The notes: generated from the letters alone by a model not told the origin. DNA of 64,000 nt from Vogesella sp. XCS3 (GCF_020616155.1 NZ_CP085530.1:1487501-1551500), one strand, 5' to 3'; counted from the stretch's first letter, positions 7,851-16,748 are shown. Program-made: numbers and translations.

Positions 7851-9007
7851 TTCTTCTTGGTTGTCGTGCCTACCGCCTGCACTTTGCCGTCCTTCACGCC
7901 GTACACCATCATCCCCTTTGGCGCGGCCGGCTTCTTGCTGGTGCTCTTGGCCTTGGCTGCAGGCGCTACGCGCTTCAGCTCCAGTGTGGTCAGGTAGCCA
8001 TCGCCGCGGCTGATGCGGTGGGTGGCGCGGGTGATGGTGTAGCTGCCGGACAGCTTGCCTAGGTCGGTCAGCGTGATCACGCTGCCGGCGGCCAACACCG
8101 GGTCGCCCTCGAGCGTGATCTCCATGCTGGTGCGGTCGAGCAGCCTGCGATCCAGGTGGGCGCGGGCCTGCGCCTCGGCGGCCTGCTTGGTCGGTGCGCG
8201 ACGGGTCAGTTTGACGGTGTCGGCGCTGCTACCTTTGCCGGCATCGATGCTGCCAACCACTGTGGTCTCACCGTTTTTCACGCCATACACCACCTGTTTT
8301 TTCCGCCTGGGATCGTGGTACTTCACCTGGGCAGCGGCTGGCACGTCGCTCAGCTTGTCGGTGGCCTGCCAGTTGAGCAGCTGCACCGGGCCGTAGCTGC
8401 GTACAGCCTTGGCCAGGTGCAGATCAGCAGTCTTCCAGAACACTAGCTTGCTGTTGTTCTCAGTCACTTTGAAGGCGTAGCCGTACTCCCCGGCCAGGCG
8501 GGCGAGGAAGGCCAGATCGGTTTCGTGGTACTGCGTGGCCCGGTCGATGGCGATGGCTTCTATCTTGCCCACCAGCGTCATCTTGTGCCGTTTGGCGATG
8601 CGCTGGGCGATACCGGCCAAGGTTGTCTTTTCATACGCACCTGGCTTACGGGTACGCAAAGCCTTCTGCACACCGGTGGCCAGCGCGCGGATGCGGACAG
8701 TAGATGGCGGCGCCTGGTAGCCGACCTCATCAATGTCGAAGCGACCGACCGAGACCAGCGGCGCGCCCAGGTAGCCCAGCTTCAGCGTCAGCGCTGCGCC
8801 TTTGTCCGGGTACCAGCTGTCGAGCCAGCGGCCGTCGCTGTCCTCCAGCTCGACGTCCAGCTCGTCCGACTCGCCCGACAGATGGTCGGTGTAGGTGATG
8901 CCCAACACGAAGGGGGCGATGTCGGCGGTGATCGCCTTGCCGTTGTACGCCAGGTCGAAGGCCGGTGCCGGCACATCCGCCAGCCGGTAGTTATTCAGCG
9001 TTTCCAT
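7847..9007 (-). CDS. Baseplate hub / late control protein D
   Basis: The 386-aa protein is of the phage late control D family (P2 gpD, related to Mu gp44/P). Recognisable parts are FVLGITYTDHLSGESDELDVELED, a LysM-like hub domain around TLAGIAQRIAKRH, and TDLAFLARLAGEYGYAF. Gene D products form the tail hub above the spike. Here D overlaps the X gene by 13 bases and is coupled to V. The lysine-rich C-terminal tail ends TTTKKK. Confidence 0.87.
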   Translation of the reverse strand: METLNNYRLADVPAPAFDLAYNGKAITADIAPFVLGITYTDHLSGESDELDVELEDSDGRWLDSWYPDKGAALTLKLGYLGAPLVSVGRFDIDEVGYQAPPSTVRIRALATGVQKALRTRKPGAYEKTTLAGIAQRIAKRHKMTLVGKIEAIAIDRATQYHETDLAFLARLAGEYGYAFKVTENNSKLVFWKTADLHLAKAVRSYGPVQLLNWQATDKLSDVPAAAQVKYHDPRRKKQVVYGVKNGETTVVGSIDAGKGSSADTVKLTRRAPTKQAAEAQARAHLDRRLLDRTSMEITLEGDPVLAAGSVITLTDLGKLSGSYTITRATHRISRGDGYLTTLELKRVAPAAKAKSTSKKPAAPKGMMVYGVKDGKVQAVGTTTKKK

Positions 9008-9207
9008 GGTGGCAGCGCCTCGAGCGCGGTGGCGGCCTCGGCCTCGATCACCGGGATGGCCAGGTTCAGGCCACCGGGCAGCACCTCGACGATGGGCACA
9101 TGCGGGTTGGCTTCGATCAGCAGCGGCACGTGTTTGACGTCGCCGTAGTAGCGCCAGGCGATCGAGTCCCAGCGGTCGCCGTCTTTGGTTAGGTGATTCA
9201 GGTACAT
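8995..9207 (-). CDS. Tail protein X (LysM-like)
   Basis: The 70-aa protein is of the P2 gpX type: GDRWDSIAWRYYGD, then LIEANPHV and GGLNLAIPV, which is a LysM-like motif. It is placed between U and D, as in P2-type and Mu-like tails, and is thought to act in baseplate or hub assembly. Confidence 0.86.
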   Translation of the reverse strand: MYLNHLTKDGDRWDSIAWRYYGDVKHVPLLIEANPHVPIVEVLPGGLNLAIPVIEAEAATALEALPPWKR

Positions 9208-9217
9208 GGTGGGCCTA

Positions 9218-10147
9218 TCAGGAAAGGGCGCTGCGCGTGGCAGCCTTGGCGGCGAGGCGGGCTAGCGGTTTGGCCAGCGCGTCCAGCTCTTGTTCGGTGC
9301 GATCGGTCAGACCGCCGGCCGCCGACAGCTTGCCCAGCAGGTTGCTGCCATCGGCGCCGGACAGCAGGCCAGGCAGCGAGCCCAGGTCGCTTTTGACCCG
9401 CGCCAGCCCCTTGGCCAACCGCCCGGCATCGCTAGCTGTGGCCGCTAGCTGCCCAAACTGCTGGATGCTGACCGTGGCCAGACCGAGGCCAGGCAACACG
9501 CCCTGGGCATCGCGCATCACGCCTGGCAGGCGGCCGATGACAGCCAATGGGTCGCGGCCAGCCAGGCTGCGCAAGCCCTGCACCGTTCGGATCACACCGC
9601 CGGAGGTAGCCAAGGCGCTCTTGGCGCGCGCCACCGCCAAGCCCAGGCCGCCCGCATTGGCCTTCAGTAGCACGCCGGTTGCCAGTGGAAAGCTCTTGGC
9701 CAGCGGCACCCGGCTGGCCGGCAACAGCGCGCTCGTGAGTCCCTGCAGCGCGGGTGCTTGGGGCTTACGCGCCTGGCCGGTGAACTCTTTCAGTGACAGC
9801 TGTGCCTCAGCAGCCAGCAGGCTGCCGGCACGGTCGGTATGGCGCCCCGTAGCTTGCAGGTCGGTAATGACGAAGCGCCCCTTGTAATCACCGTTGCCCA
9901 GCACCAATGCCAATGCTGCGCGAGACTGCATGGCCCCCCGCAGGCGGATCAGCTCGGCCTCCGGGTCGCAGTAGGTAGCGTGAAACACCAGGTCGATGCG
10001 GATTTCGTCCAGTTTGTCACCGACGAACTGCAACTTCGGCTTGCCGCCGATCAGCGCGTGCTCCGCGTAGTCGCTGCCGAAATGCGCCTCCATGCCATCG
10101 AAGTAGGTAATCAGGTCGAATTCGATTTCACCCAATACGGCATACAT
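9218..10147 (-). CDS. Tail completion protein U (P2 gpU family)
   Basis: The first 150 residues follow P2 gpU: MYAVLGEIEFDLITYFDGME, HALIGGKPKLQFVGDKLDEI and FHATYCDPEAELIRLR. The family caps or terminates the tail tube. The remaining 160 residues are rich in A, L and G and are extra compared with P2 gpU. The ATG overlaps the tape-measure stop by one base. Confidence 0.83.
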   Translation of the reverse strand: MYAVLGEIEFDLITYFDGMEAHFGSDYAEHALIGGKPKLQFVGDKLDEIRIDLVFHATYCDPEAELIRLRGAMQSRAALALVLGNGDYKGRFVITDLQATGRHTDRAGSLLAAEAQLSLKEFTGQARKPQAPALQGLTSALLPASRVPLAKSFPLATGVLLKANAGGLGLAVARAKSALATSGGVIRTVQGLRSLAGRDPLAVIGRLPGVMRDAQGVLPGLGLATVSIQQFGQLAATASDAGRLAKGLARVKSDLGSLPGLLSGADGSNLLGKLSAAGGLTDRTEQELDALAKPLARLAAKAATRSALS

Positions 10148-13100
10148 CAGCTGTTACCTCCATAGCTACGGCGTTTCTTGTCGGCCTCGTAGCGCTTCAT
10201 CATTCGCTCGAACTCGGCAAAGGACAGCTGCATCGCCTGGCTGACCTGCTGCTGTACTTCCTTGGGCGTGCCCGGCTGCAGGGTGATCTGTGGGGAGAAC
10301 ACGATGTGCATGGCTGCCGGCGCGCTACCCGCTGTGCCCGTCGTCGGGGTTCCGGTACTGGCTTCTTTCACCCGCTCGGCCAGGCGCTCCCGCTCCGGGG
10401 TACTACCAGGTGGTACGACCGTGGGTAGACGTGGCACCAGCAGCGTTGGTGTGGCAGGTACGATGCGCTGGTGCACCATCTGCATGGTGTTGTTGATGGC
10501 CGGGAGCGCACCCAGGGTGGGTGCAGGCAAGGCTGGCTGGCCCCACGCGGTGGTCGTGGCCAGCGCCATGCCGGCGGTGGCCTTGGCTACCATGCTAGCG
10601 GTACGGCCAATGCCGATGGCCGCACCCTGGGCGATGTTGTCACCGAACCCCATAAAGACACGCGAAGGCGACTTGATGCCAAGGGTGCTGGTAAACCAAC
10701 CCTTGATGCTGCTACCGAACTGGACGATGGTGTCGCGGGCTGCACCAAACTTTGTTTTGATGCCATTCACCAAGCCATCGACGATGTCACCACCGAGCCG
10801 AATGAACTTGCCCGGCAGATCGAACACCGACTTGACCAGCCGGCCAACCCACATGACCGCATTGGCAATACCCTGGCCAACCGCCACGCCAAGGTTTCTC
10901 GCCGCACCGCCGGTGTCGTTGGCTTGCTGGAAGATATTCTTTAGCCAGCCCCACACAGCACGCAAAGGGGGCATCAACGGGACGAAGGCGGCGCTGGCCA
11001 CGCTGGCCAACTGACGGAATGCCGGTATCAACGGGGCGAGCCCCGAGCGTAACCCTTGCCACAGGCCGGCGAAGAAGCCCTTGATCGGTTGCCAGTACTT
11101 GTAAACCAGGAATGCGGCACCCCCGATGACGGCGACTGCAATACCGATGGGGTTGGTCAGCAGTGCAAGAGAGAACGCCCGTACCGCTACCGTCGCGGTA
11201 CGAATGCCCGAAACCAATTGCCCACCGAATGAGGCCGCCAAACCCCGCAAACCTGCAGTGGTGAGCAGGTTGGTGCGCACCCAAGACAATGACGCAGCTG
11301 TCCAGGCCCGCATTGCTCTAGTAACCGCCTGGAATCTGCCTAGCAAAGCACCGGCCATAGAATTGGCTAGCCCACGAATCCCCGCAGTGGTCAGCAGGTT
11401 AGAGCGGACCCAAGACCACGAAGTAGCCGCCCAGGCTTGCATCGCTGCAGTAATCGCATGCACTCGTCCCAATAAGGGGCCGACCATGGAGCCAACCAGC
11501 CCACGGATCCCCGACATGGTCAGCAGGTTGGCACGCACCCAGGCCCCTTGTGTGATGATCCAGGTACGTGCTGCAGTTACCGCCCCCCGAATGCTGCTAG
11601 TCAGCTGACCGGACATCGCACTGATCCAAGTACGGCTTGCTCCCACTAGTTCCTTAACACCATTGCCGAAAGGTTGCAGGAATCGACCGACGGCCATGAT
11701 GCCCTCACGAAGTGTCCGCAGTCCCGAGGCTGCAGACGTGAAGTGGCCGGTCTGCCACATGGCACGCAGCAACGTCCACTTGCCCGATACGGTTGTGACC
11801 AGGGTGCTCAAAGCGTTGAGAGGCGATTGCACCAGGTTAATGCCATACCTGATACCAATGAGAGCCATCTTGCCAGCCAGCAACCCGGCTACCAGGCCAA
11901 CTACACCCTTGATCACGCCGGGATGAGCCTTGGCCCAGTCGCCGAAGGCTTTGATGCCGGGCTTCAGCTCTTGCAGCATCTCGGTTAACGGTGGCAATAG
12001 TGCGTCACCGATGGTGAGGCCGATATCCGTCATGCCGATCTTGAACGCTTTAAATTGCTCGGTGGCTGTCTCCATGCGCTTCTTATAGTCCGCTCCCAGC
12101 AGGTCTTTCTCACTGGCGTCCTTCGCACCCTGCTGGATGTCCTTCATCTCCTTCATGTTGGCGATGGCTGGGCGAATGAACGACATGGCCTGCATGTCCT
12201 GGAACAGCTCACCGAGTTTGTAGGCTTCAGATAAGCGCTGCAGGGCGGCTTCACGCTCCTTGTCATCCTTGATTGCCATCACTTTCTGGAACTGCCCGGC
12301 GGCCTCCGGCCCTTTCTGACCCATGTACTGGGTGATGATCTCCAGCATGGACTGCACCGGCGTCATGCCTTGGGCGCGCAAGTTCATCATGCTTTGTTTG
12401 AGATCGATGCCTGCTTTCTCAAAGTCCTTGAGGGTGTCCGGAGAGGTGATTTTCTGCAGAAAGTTCTTGAAGTTGTTGGCGGCCTCGTCGTTTGAGCCGG
12501 CGCCTTTGCGGGCGATCTGCAGCGCAGCACCGATCTCGGCCACAGCCTCTTTGCCAGTGACACCGAGCGCCTGAAACGATGGCGACAGGGCCGGCAGCCA
12601 CTTGGCCATATCGCGGATTTCAAACTGGCCGCGCTTACCGGCGTAGGCCAGCATATTGAGTGCACCCTCGAAGCCCTGCTCGCCAACTTTGAGGTTGTCC
12701 TTCAGTGCGATAGCAACACTACCAAGGTCATCCATGCTGGCGCGGGTGGCAGTCGCAGCCTTGGCCATGACCGGGGCGTACTTCTCCAGAGCCTTAGCGT
12801 CCTGGATGCCACCCGCCACCAGCACGGAGGTGCCGCGTGCCACCTCAGACTGGACTTGGTTCCACCGTACTGCCGCATCGCGCACGGCACTACCAAGCTT
12901 GGCCTCTTCGGCGCTGGAAAATTCGCCGGTGATGGCGGTGTCACGCATCTGATCCTGGAAACTGGCCGCCACGCGTACCGACTGCACGACCGGCGCGCCC
13001 AAGGCGAGTGCTGTACCGGCAGTTTCTATCGCTTGGCCGCGCAGGTCGGCGCGCCCCGCCTTGAGCGCTTCGCCACGTGCCATGCTGGCGGTCAGTTTCT

Positions 13101-13350
13101 CTTGCTTGGCGTGCAGTTGATCAATAGTCTGACCGAGCCGTTCATACTGGCGCCGTAGCTCACCTACGTTACGGGAGGGATGGAGCATTGCGCGTGCCAT
13201 AACATCGCCCAGCCGGGCGTGCTTGATGCGCAATTCGTCGGCTGTCTGGCCTAGCTTCAATGCGGTACCGCGTGCCGAGGCGAAAGCGGCCTGGAAAGTG
13301 CCGGATAGTGCCGCGCCGATCTTTACCCCGATAAGCAGTTCGTTGGCCAT
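10147..13350 (-). CDS. Tail tape measure protein
   Basis: At 1067 aa this is the longest prophage gene. Residues 1-150 are helical, and a TP901-type tape-measure core follows (VRDAAVRWNQVQSEVARGTSVLVAGG, ALKDNLKVGEQGFEGALNML). Long hydrophobic helices occur mid-protein and a glycine-rich region resembles GFGDNIAQGAAIGIG. About residues 570-710 carry near-identical 43-aa repeats ending in LLTxxGIRGL. It sets tail length and is ejected with DNA. It is flanked by U and the E/E' genes, as in P2. Confidence 0.9.
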   Translation of the reverse strand: MANELLIGVKIGAALSGTFQAAFASARGTALKLGQTADELRIKHARLGDVMARAMLHPSRNVGELRRQYERLGQTIDQLHAKQEKLTASMARGEALKAGRADLRGQAIETAGTALALGAPVVQSVRVAASFQDQMRDTAITGEFSSAEEAKLGSAVRDAAVRWNQVQSEVARGTSVLVAGGIQDAKALEKYAPVMAKAATATRASMDDLGSVAIALKDNLKVGEQGFEGALNMLAYAGKRGQFEIRDMAKWLPALSPSFQALGVTGKEAVAEIGAALQIARKGAGSNDEAANNFKNFLQKITSPDTLKDFEKAGIDLKQSMMNLRAQGMTPVQSMLEIITQYMGQKGPEAAGQFQKVMAIKDDKEREAALQRLSEAYKLGELFQDMQAMSFIRPAIANMKEMKDIQQGAKDASEKDLLGADYKKRMETATEQFKAFKIGMTDIGLTIGDALLPPLTEMLQELKPGIKAFGDWAKAHPGVIKGVVGLVAGLLAGKMALIGIRYGINLVQSPLNALSTLVTTVSGKWTLLRAMWQTGHFTSAASGLRTLREGIMAVGRFLQPFGNGVKELVGASRTWISAMSGQLTSSIRGAVTAARTWIITQGAWVRANLLTMSGIRGLVGSMVGPLLGRVHAITAAMQAWAATSWSWVRSNLLTTAGIRGLANSMAGALLGRFQAVTRAMRAWTAASLSWVRTNLLTTAGLRGLAASFGGQLVSGIRTATVAVRAFSLALLTNPIGIAVAVIGGAAFLVYKYWQPIKGFFAGLWQGLRSGLAPLIPAFRQLASVASAAFVPLMPPLRAVWGWLKNIFQQANDTGGAARNLGVAVGQGIANAVMWVGRLVKSVFDLPGKFIRLGGDIVDGLVNGIKTKFGAARDTIVQFGSSIKGWFTSTLGIKSPSRVFMGFGDNIAQGAAIGIGRTASMVAKATAGMALATTTAWGQPALPAPTLGALPAINNTMQMVHQRIVPATPTLLVPRLPTVVPPGSTPERERLAERVKEASTGTPTTGTAGSAPAAMHIVFSPQITLQPGTPKEVQQQVSQAMQLSFAEFERMMKRYEADKKRRSYGGNS
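11240..11640 (-). repeat. 129-bp tandem repeats inside the tape-measure gene
   Basis: The anchor GTGGTGAGCAGGTTGG-like string recurs at 11255, 11384 and 11513, exactly 129 bp apart (43 codons). Each unit encodes a tryptophan-containing segment of the type SWVRxNLLTxAGIRGL. Copies have diverged, so this is an old in-frame duplication rather than an unstable array. Gain or loss of a unit would change tail length. Confidence 0.8.
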
Positions 13351-13379
13351 GTGGTCTGATCTTTTGCTATGCTGAAAAC

Positions 13380-13640
13380 ATGTTTGAAAAAACCGCCCTC
13401 ACTACCGCCAAGACGATCTACTGGTTGGCCATCGGCAGCTGTGCCGCATGGCTTGCTTGGGTGTGCTTTGCGCACCTGCCGTTTTGGGCTGCGCTGTTAC
13501 TCTTTCCCGTTACGCTGGTGCTGATGGGGTTGGCCGGCGCGCCATTGGCGGCCGGCGCTTCACTCGTGGTGGGCTTTCTGGCGGCGGCGGTGCTGTTTAT
13601 CGTCCGTAAAGCGACCGCATCATCTCGTTCCGACGCTTGA
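13380..13640 (+). CDS. Small membrane protein on the opposite strand within the tail operon (putative moron)
   Basis: The 86-aa product has two or three hydrophobic segments (about residues 14-32, 34-52 and 56-75) and a basic C-terminus. It fills a 246-bp gap in a region where other tail genes overlap, and it is the only plus-strand gene in the prophage. A TATGCT box six bases before the ATG suggests a dedicated promoter and a nearly leaderless message. Its 3' end overlaps the E' gene antisense by 44 bp. Small membrane proteins expressed from a prophage often block superinfection, but nothing in the sequence proves this role. Confidence 0.5.
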   Translation: MFEKTALTTAKTIYWLAIGSCAAWLAWVCFAHLPFWAALLLFPVTLVLMGLAGAPLAAGASLVVGFLAAAVLFIVRKATASSRSDA

Positions 13641-13788
13641 TCTCGCGTTCGGCCACTTCGATCCAGCCCCAGTAATCGTCCATGTCCAGCGCGTCAATCT
13701 CGGAAGGCTGAATCCGCAATACCGTCAGCAGTACTTCGTCCAGTGGCTTCAGTGTCTTCTCGGCCATCCACCATGCCGCGAAAAGCAT
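13597..13788 (-). CDS. Tail assembly chaperone E' (expressed as an E-E' frameshift product)
   Basis: This is a 63-codon open frame of the P2 E' type, rich in LLTVLRIQPSEIDALDMDDYWGW and ending in KRRNEMM. In tailed phages this frame is normally reached by a programmed ribosomal frameshift from the upstream chaperone gene. It overlaps that gene by 95 bases in the frame reached by a shift of -2 (or +1). GAGAA at 13757-13761 would let a glutamate tRNA re-pair after a -2 slip. Independent initiation at the ATG at 13788 has no good ribosome site. Confidence 0.75.
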   Translation of the reverse strand: MLFAAWWMAEKTLKPLDEVLLTVLRIQPSEIDALDMDDYWGWIEVAEREIKRRNEMMRSLYGR

Positions 13789-14002
13789 CTTGCAGTGCCT
13801 TGGAGTCGGCCAAATCCAGTTGGTCGATATCTTCCAGCGTCAAACCAGTCAGACGGGCAAACAGGAAGTCTTCCTGGTCGGCATCGTCTTTGCTGAACTT
13901 AGCGGCGGCTTTCATATCGCCGCGCTTGCCGCGACGCATGGTGAGGCTTTCGATACGCTGACCAGCAGCGTTGGTGAACGGGAACTTCAGGGGGATATGC
14001 AT
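13694..14002 (-). CDS. Tail assembly chaperone E (Mu gp41 / P2 E-like)
   Basis: The 102-aa protein has the family pattern of phage tail assembly chaperones: KFPFTNAAGQRIESLTMRR, then DDADQEDFLFARLTGLTLEDIDQLDLAD. It binds the tape measure during tail assembly. It lies between the tube gene and the tape-measure gene, as in all contractile-tailed relatives. The last third overlaps the E' frame, where a frameshift is expected. Confidence 0.85.
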   Translation of the reverse strand: MHIPLKFPFTNAAGQRIESLTMRRGKRGDMKAAAKFSKDDADQEDFLFARLTGLTLEDIDQLDLADSKALQDAFRGMVDGREDTEATGRSTADGIADSAFRD

Positions 14003-14104
14003 GGTAATTCCTTCGTGTGGGTTATATCGGGAAACATTAGGTACACGAAGGATTGTCGACTGGTGCCGGGCGGGGGTCAGTTAAACGGCTTTAACAAATG
14101 CAAA

Positions 14105-14124
14105 AGGCCCACCGAAGTGGGCCT
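14105..14124 (-). terminator. Rho-independent terminator with UUCG tetraloop
   Basis: On the minus strand AGGCCCAC-TTCG-GTGGGCCT is followed by TTTTGC, 21 bases after the tube gene stop. The perfect 8-bp GC-rich stem and stable tetraloop suggest partial termination between the highly expressed sheath-tube genes and the low-level chaperone and tape-measure genes. Confidence 0.82.
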
Positions 14125-14145
14125 GCAGGGGGAAGTGTGGGGCAA

Positions 14146-14670
14146 TCAGCCGCCGATATTGGCGCGGTAGTTTGTCAGCATGTCCTCACCGCCGACGCGG
14201 AAGATGTTGGCCAGGTAATCCAGCTCCAGGATTTCCTCGCCGTCCAGCACCTGCTTGATGTAGGTGGCGGAGAAGCTCGACGGGAACTCAGCGTTATCGT
14301 GCTGCTTGTAGGTGCCCAGCGGGTTCTTCTTGAAGGAGATAGTCAGGTAGGTGACCAGCGGCTTCTCCTCCAGGCGGCCACCCTGGCCATAGGTCTCGAC
14401 ACTGGAGCGGCACTGCAGCTGCACCGTCTTGTACGGGTTGGCCGTGGCCTTCATCGCCTCGGGGTAGAAGCTGTTCCACTTGATCTCGCCTTCCAGCTTG
14501 TCGAAGCCAGACGGCAGCTCGATCTTACCAATCATGCCCAGCGCCTTGTGCTCGGTCATGATGGCTTGGACGTCGGGTAGCTTCACCTCTTCGGCACGGC
14601 CCAGCAGGCTATTGCCTTCCATATAGATGTTGGCGTTGGTGATGCGGTTGACCTGGATTTTGCCAGCCAT
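14146..14670 (-). CDS. Tail tube protein (P2 FII / Mu M-like)
   Basis: The 174-aa protein is a phage tube protein: NRITNANIYMEGNSLLGRAEEVKLPD, then MIGKIELPSGFDKLEGEIKW and EILELDYLANIFRVGGEDM. It polymerises into the inner tail tube. The ATG at 14670 has GGGAGG nine bases upstream. It directly follows the sheath gene. Confidence 0.92.
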   Translation of the reverse strand: MAGKIQVNRITNANIYMEGNSLLGRAEEVKLPDVQAIMTEHKALGMIGKIELPSGFDKLEGEIKWNSFYPEAMKATANPYKTVQLQCRSSVETYGQGGRLEEKPLVTYLTISFKKNPLGTYKQHDNAEFPSSFSATYIKQVLDGEEILELDYLANIFRVGGEDMLTNYRANIGG

Positions 14671-14672
14671 GA

Positions 14673-16103
14673 TCAATTACCTCCCTTCAGGGTTGCCAGG
14701 TATTCGTCGGTGATCTCGGTCTCGAAGGTGAGCCGTTCCATCGGCGGTGGCGGGGTGTACTTGTAGCTGATCAGCACGTGGCCGGCTGCCAGCTCGGTCT
14801 TGGTGTTACGCGCTGGGTCATACCACGCCTTGAAGCCTAGTACTGCGCCATCACCAATCAGCTTGCGGCCATAGCCGTTCACCGACTCCACCAGTGCGTC
14901 GATCAGCGCCTGTTCGATCGGCCGGTCCATATACTGCAGGCTGAAGTAGCGGATCGACTCGTTGATGATGTCTCCGGTGCGCCGTACCGGGATGAAGTTC
15001 TTCATGTGCGTCAGCACCGGCCAGGCTGCCGAACGGTTGCCCCACACACGCATGCCACTACCGAAGCTATTGAACACGGTCACGATACCGGCCTCGTTCA
15101 GCAGGTTCACTTCCGCGTTCGGGTCGTCGATCATGGCCGACAGGTTGCGCTCCAGGCCGACGATGCCCTTGATCTCGGTATTGGACGGCGACCACCAGAA
15201 GCCACGCTCCAGGTCTTTGGCTGCAATCACGCCAGCCAGCCGCTGGCTATAGGGTTCCAGCCGCTCGCTATCGCTGGCTGCGTCGTACACCTTCAGGTGC
15301 GGATAACACAGGATGGCCCGCTCGCTGGAGGTGTTGAAGTTGATGCTGCCAGCGGGGCCACGTCCTGCTAGTGCCTGGGCGAAGGTAGTACCTACCGGCG
15401 CGTCGATCAGCGCGAAGGCGTCCAGATAGTCGGCCATGGCAATCAGCTCGGCCGAGACCGAGGTCTGGGTGCAGTACGCCGGGGCGATCAGCAGCTTGGC
15501 GAAGAAGCCCATCAGGTTGTAGGTGTCGCGCAGCGCCTTCATACCGGTGCGTTGGCCGGCGGCGTTGACGGTGCCGATGATGTCGGCGGCTGTGACTTTG
15601 CTTGGATCAGCGTAATCGTAGCCGGCCTTGATGCTGGCACCTGCCGCGATGGCACCGCCCTTGATGCGGACAATCTCGCCCGTGACCGGTGTGACGGTGT
15701 AGTCGGTGTCCTTCACGTAGGTGGTCGCGTTGTCGTTGCTTTTCAGCACAAGATTGGCCACCGCACCGTGGGCCAGTTTCACGCGGTCAGTCGAGGCGTC
15801 GAAGGTGATCGCTTCGCTCGGTACGTTGGTCTTGTGGATGGCCGGGTCGAGCACGTTGATCACGATCACCGTGCCAGCGCCCTGGTCGTAGATGGCATCC
15901 AGCGCCTGCGGGATGGTGAAGCCGGCCAGCTGCGGGCCAAAGTTGGCCGCGTCACGATCGGACAGCACCAGAATAGGCTGATTGATTGCGCCGATTGCCG
16001 CAGTGCCAATCAGGCCCACGACCGCACTTTTGATCGTTTTAACGGGGCGCCCGCCGTTATCCTTTTCGATGGTCTCAACACCGTGCAGATAGTTAGCTGG
16101 CAT
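14673..16103 (-). CDS. Contractile tail sheath protein (Mu L / P2 FI-like)
   Basis: The 476-aa product matches contractile sheath proteins: LHGVETIEKDNGGRPVKT, VGLIGTAAIG, the C-terminal half with NLLNEAGIVTVFNSFGSGMRVWGNR, then FIPVRRTGDIINESIRYFSLQYMDRP. Its length is typical of Mu gpL (about 495 aa). It forms the contracting outer tail layer. Confidence 0.93.
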   Translation of the reverse strand: MPANYLHGVETIEKDNGGRPVKTIKSAVVGLIGTAAIGAINQPILVLSDRDAANFGPQLAGFTIPQALDAIYDQGAGTVIVINVLDPAIHKTNVPSEAITFDASTDRVKLAHGAVANLVLKSNDNATTYVKDTDYTVTPVTGEIVRIKGGAIAAGASIKAGYDYADPSKVTAADIIGTVNAAGQRTGMKALRDTYNLMGFFAKLLIAPAYCTQTSVSAELIAMADYLDAFALIDAPVGTTFAQALAGRGPAGSINFNTSSERAILCYPHLKVYDAASDSERLEPYSQRLAGVIAAKDLERGFWWSPSNTEIKGIVGLERNLSAMIDDPNAEVNLLNEAGIVTVFNSFGSGMRVWGNRSAAWPVLTHMKNFIPVRRTGDIINESIRYFSLQYMDRPIEQALIDALVESVNGYGRKLIGDGAVLGFKAWYDPARNTKTELAAGHVLISYKYTPPPPMERLTFETEITDEYLATLKGGN

Positions 16104-16287
16104 TGCTGCTCTCCTTGGCTTTGGTTTGCTTGAGCTGGGTGGCCGGCTTTAGGTGGCCTAGCGCCAGCAAAGTCTGGGTGTAGTCGTGCGCTTCCGGCAG
16201 CTCGACTTCGCCGCCGGGGCACAGCATCACTTCTTGGCCATCAGCGAGCGTGACGCCGCTCATCGGGCCGGAATACTGGTATTTCAT
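16093..16287 (-). CDS. Small conserved phage protein upstream of the sheath gene (Mu gp38 position)
   Basis: The 64-aa product starts MKYQYSGPMSGVTLADGQ and has a short beta-rich N-terminus and a lysine/serine-rich end. The ATG at 16287 has AGGAGG 7-8 bases upstream. It overlaps both neighbours, which supports a real gene. Mu has the small gene 38 at the same position. Function unknown. Confidence 0.72.
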   Translation of the reverse strand: MKYQYSGPMSGVTLADGQEVMLCPGGEVELPEAHDYTQTLLALGHLKPATQLKQTKAKESSNAS

Positions 16288-16748
16288 GGTTGCTCCTCCT
16301 GGGTAACGTCGGTGAGAAGGGGTTCGGTGCCGATATCGGCGTCTTCGACCAGCATCGCCTCGCCAGCAAAGTCGACGGCGTACTGCCACAGGCCGGCGTT
16401 TTCGCCCAGGAACTTCTCGGACACGGCCGTGAGCTTCCTGCAGTCCGGTGGGCGGAAGCCCACCAGCGCCCGGCGCACCAGGTCGAGCACGTCGACCGCG
16501 CCGCCCCGGCCATTGAGCTGGCGCAACACCACGGTGACTGACAGCTTCACGGTGCGCGGCTGGGCGATGTAATGGGTATCAACGGTGTCGGCAAACTGGC
16601 TGCCCAGGTAGCTCACCAGTAGCGCACCCTTGGGATGATTGAGCCGGTAGTCCGCCGGCCGCTCCGGGAAGTATTCGACCGCTAGGGCGGGCAGCTTGGA
16701 GCGCAGGCAGCCCGCCACGGCATCGATGATCTCTAGCGTGGTGGCCAT
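16284..16748 (-). CDS. Mu gp37-like tail/head-completion protein (DUF1834)
   Basis: The 154-aa protein resembles the Gp37 family: IIDAVAGCLRSKLPALAVEYFPERPADYRL, and GALLVSYLGSQFAD. The family lies between the head-tail joining gene gp36 and the sheath in Mu-like phages and is thought to act at the tail terminus. It is coupled by overlap on both sides. Confidence 0.82.
   Translation of the reverse strand: MATTLEIIDAVAGCLRSKLPALAVEYFPERPADYRLNHPKGALLVSYLGSQFADTVDTHYIAQPRTVKLSVTVVLRQLNGRGGAVDVLDLVRRALVGFRPPDCRKLTAVSEKFLGENAGLWQYAVDFAGEAMLVEDADIGTEPLLTDVTQEEQP

Noticed and set aside
11240..11640. CRISPR-like array
   Set aside because: The 129-bp repeats are coding and diverged, without spacers. 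They belong to the tape-measure gene.
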